Assembly (NCBI GenBank): GCA_028819255.1
Contig: JAPPMB010000078.1
Span: 173,586 to 237,585, forward strand
Source of the DNA: Bryobacterales bacterium
GTDB lineage: Bacteria > Acidobacteriota > Terriglobia > Bryobacterales > UBA6623
Reading direction: 5' to 3'
DNA length: 64,000 bases
The notes beneath the pieces are model-generated. The model saw only the letters and a program-made list of their open reading frames with translations. It was not told the origin of the DNA and ran no database searches. Below, in pieces: positions 62,690 through 64,000 of the stretch (position 1 is its first letter; each line of letters starts with the position of its first letter). The position numbers were made by a program, and so were the translations under genes.

Positions 62690-63274
62690 GTGTCCCTGAC
62701 TGAATCCACGATGCTGCCGCTCGGTACGGCGGCCCCAGACTTCTCCCTGCCCGATACCGTGTCGGGCCGGGATCTCTCCCTTGCGGATGCCTCGGAAGGC
62801 AAACGCGGCCTGCTGGTGATGTTCATCTGCGCACACTGCCCCTTCGTAATCCATGTGCAGGACGAACTTGCGCGTCTCGGCGACGACTACGGGTCCGACG
62901 GGCTCGGAATCGTGGCGATCTCGTCCAACAGCGTCATCAGCCATCCCCAGGACGCTCCCGACAGGCTCAGGGCGATGGCCTCGGGGCTGGGTTTCGCGTT
63001 TCCGTACCTGTACGACGAGTCGCAGGCGGTTGCGAAGTCCTACACTGCGGCCTGCACGCCGGACTTCTTCCTGTTCGATGCGGACAACCGGCTGGCGTAC
63101 CGCGGCCGTCTCGACGCGAGCCGGCCCGGCAACGGACTGCCTGTTAACGGCCGGGACCTGCGCGCGGCGATCGAATCCGTGCTTGCGGGCGGCGCGGTGA
63201 CAGGGCGGCAACATCCGAGCGCGGGCTGCAACATCAAGTGGGCCCCGGGCAACGAGCCGCCGTACTTCGGATAG
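62690..63274 (+). CDS. Thioredoxin-family redoxin (AhpC/TSA-like)
   Basis: Cytoplasmic thioredoxin-fold protein (194 aa) of the redoxin/AhpC-TSA-like group. It starts 'LPLGTAAPDFSLPDTVSG', the usual N-terminus of these proteins, which supports the GTG at 62690 over the ATG at 62711. The redox cysteine lies in 'MFICAHCPFVIHVQDELARL', a CxxC (CAHC) site near residue 45, followed by 'YLYDESQAVAKSYTAACTPDFFLFDAD' with another Cys and the cis-Pro region. Members reduce peroxides or serve as thiol oxidoreductases, but the physiological substrate is unknown. No signal peptide, unlike the TlpA-like protein at 33.1 kb. Confidence 0.9.
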   Translation: MSLTESTMLPLGTAAPDFSLPDTVSGRDLSLADASEGKRGLLVMFICAHCPFVIHVQDELARLGDDYGSDGLGIVAISSNSVISHPQDAPDRLRAMASGLGFAFPYLYDESQAVAKSYTAACTPDFFLFDADNRLAYRGRLDASRPGNGLPVNGRDLRAAIESVLAGGAVTGRQHPSAGCNIKWAPGNEPPYFG

Positions 63275-64000
63275 CAGATTCCGGCCTTGGACCCCGATCG
63301 TTCGGGAACCGCTGAAGGCGGATCCGTTCGGCGAGATCCTCATCAGAGCCAGATCCGTCGTGCCGGCTCCGCAACGGCCGTCTCGGGCATCTTCCCCGTG
63401 TGAGAGCCCAGAGAGCTCGTCCGCCGTGCCGCGGTGAAGGCGCCGCCTTGGCGGGGGGTCGGCATCGTCCGCGCAGCCATCGATCTCGGTGAAACCGTTG
63501 CGGGCGGCTCGCGGTGATTGCCTCCGGGAAGGACGTCGCCGTTCATGCCCTCTCCAGCGGCGCCAGCCGCTGATCTTGTGCCGGGTCGATGCTTCGCAGC
63601 AGACCGACGGCCCAAGGGTGGCGGCTGGCGCGGAAACGGGCCAGTCGCCGGCGGAGGGCGGGTTGGGTGCGAGGCCGCAGCCCACCGCCCCAACGATCAC
63701 CCTGCCGCTGCCCCTCCTCTGGCACCACCTGGAAGATACAGGGCGGCCTCGAAACACCAGCGAAGCCCCGTCTGCGGACCTCGTCCGTGACGGTTGCGCA
63801 ACGGGCATCCGCAAACCTGGCGCAGGCCGGAGGAACGCCCGACAGCGCCCCGATCGACCCGCACCCGGGTGTCCGCGCCAACCGTCTCCGCTAGCAGCCT
63901 CGCGCCGCTCTTCCTCCCGGCCCCAGAGACCGCCGGGCACACCTCTAGCCCGAACTTACACCGACTAGTTACTGGGCTGACAGCCAGACGGCCACGACGT
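63275..64000. other. Gene-less right end of the window
   Basis: No supported gene in 726 bp. A 112-aa minus-strand frame (63543-63881) has a protein-like C-terminal half ('RLARFRASRHPWAVGLLRSI') but no recognised family and no start evidence. It may belong to a decayed gene. A gene continuing beyond the window cannot be ruled out. Confidence 0.4.

Noticed and set aside
63543-63881. 112-aa minus-strand ORF at the right end
   Set aside because: Protein-like C-terminus but no homologous family recognised, no ribosome binding site, and overlapping ORFs in other frames of similar length.
1-64000. CRISPR array or prophage
   Set aside because: No regularly spaced repeats and no phage structural genes were seen.

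Overview
The window reads as a chromosomal stretch of a high-GC Gram-negative bacterium, most probably an Acidobacteriota (Bryobacterales/Solibacter-like or Vicinamibacteria-like). That placement is inference from gene content. Outer-membrane character is shown by lpxA and three TonB-dependent receptor-type proteins. Two of the receptors are of the long carboxypeptidase-regulatory-domain kind that is expanded in Acidobacteriota. The PSD1-cytochrome/DUF1549/DUF1553 protein, the FG-GAP/ASPIC-UnbV/TPR protein, Tat-exported enolase-superfamily and Gfo/Idh/MocA enzymes, and paired sulfatases are typical of Acidobacteriota and Planctomycetes. No rRNA, tRNA, CRISPR array or intact insertion sequence was found.

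Layout. (1) 0-9.2 kb, DNA metabolism: a left-truncated MmeI-like type IIL restriction-modification enzyme, then a complete imuA-imuB-dnaE2 mutagenic translesion cassette, then dut. (2) 9.2-17.4 kb: exported esterase, exported multi-domain cytochrome protein, cysteine desulfurase, a PhnB-like VOC protein, and a translationally coupled pair of enolase-superfamily proteins of which the first has lost a metal ligand. (3) 17.6-30 kb: three very large outer-membrane receptors with long non-coding spacers, one holding a conspicuous inverted-repeat structure and another a decayed TnpB gene. (4) 30.5-46.3 kb: CPA2-type cation/proton antiporter, TlpA-like thioredoxin, hydroxyacid dehydrogenase plus metallo-beta-lactamase-fold pair, a secreted unknown, the giant FG-GAP/TPR protein, and a minus-strand run of beta-helix protein, lipoprotein and two sulfatases. 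(5) 46.3-51.7 kb, island-like: an AT-rich NYN/LOTUS-type gene and an AAA-ATPase/PD-(D/E)XK gene between long gene-poor spacers. (6) 51.7-63.3 kb: lpxA, a VOC protein, a third enolase-superfamily enzyme with an acyltransferase carrying an ankyrin insert, aldose epimerase lipoprotein, polyphosphate-type glucokinase, a tight three-gene run (Gfo/Idh/MocA, cytochrome-SUMF1 fusion, apbE), a secreted unknown and a redoxin.

How the genes fit together: much of the window looks like polymer and sugar-acid scavenging. Receptors bring oligomers across the outer membrane, sulfatases remove sulfate esters, and exported sugar-acid dehydratases and oxidoreductases work with an epimerase and a glucokinase. 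The DNA-damage cassette and the restriction enzyme form a separate genome-maintenance block. Antisense ORFs hundreds of residues long are common here because of the GC content and were treated as shadows unless they showed family motifs.
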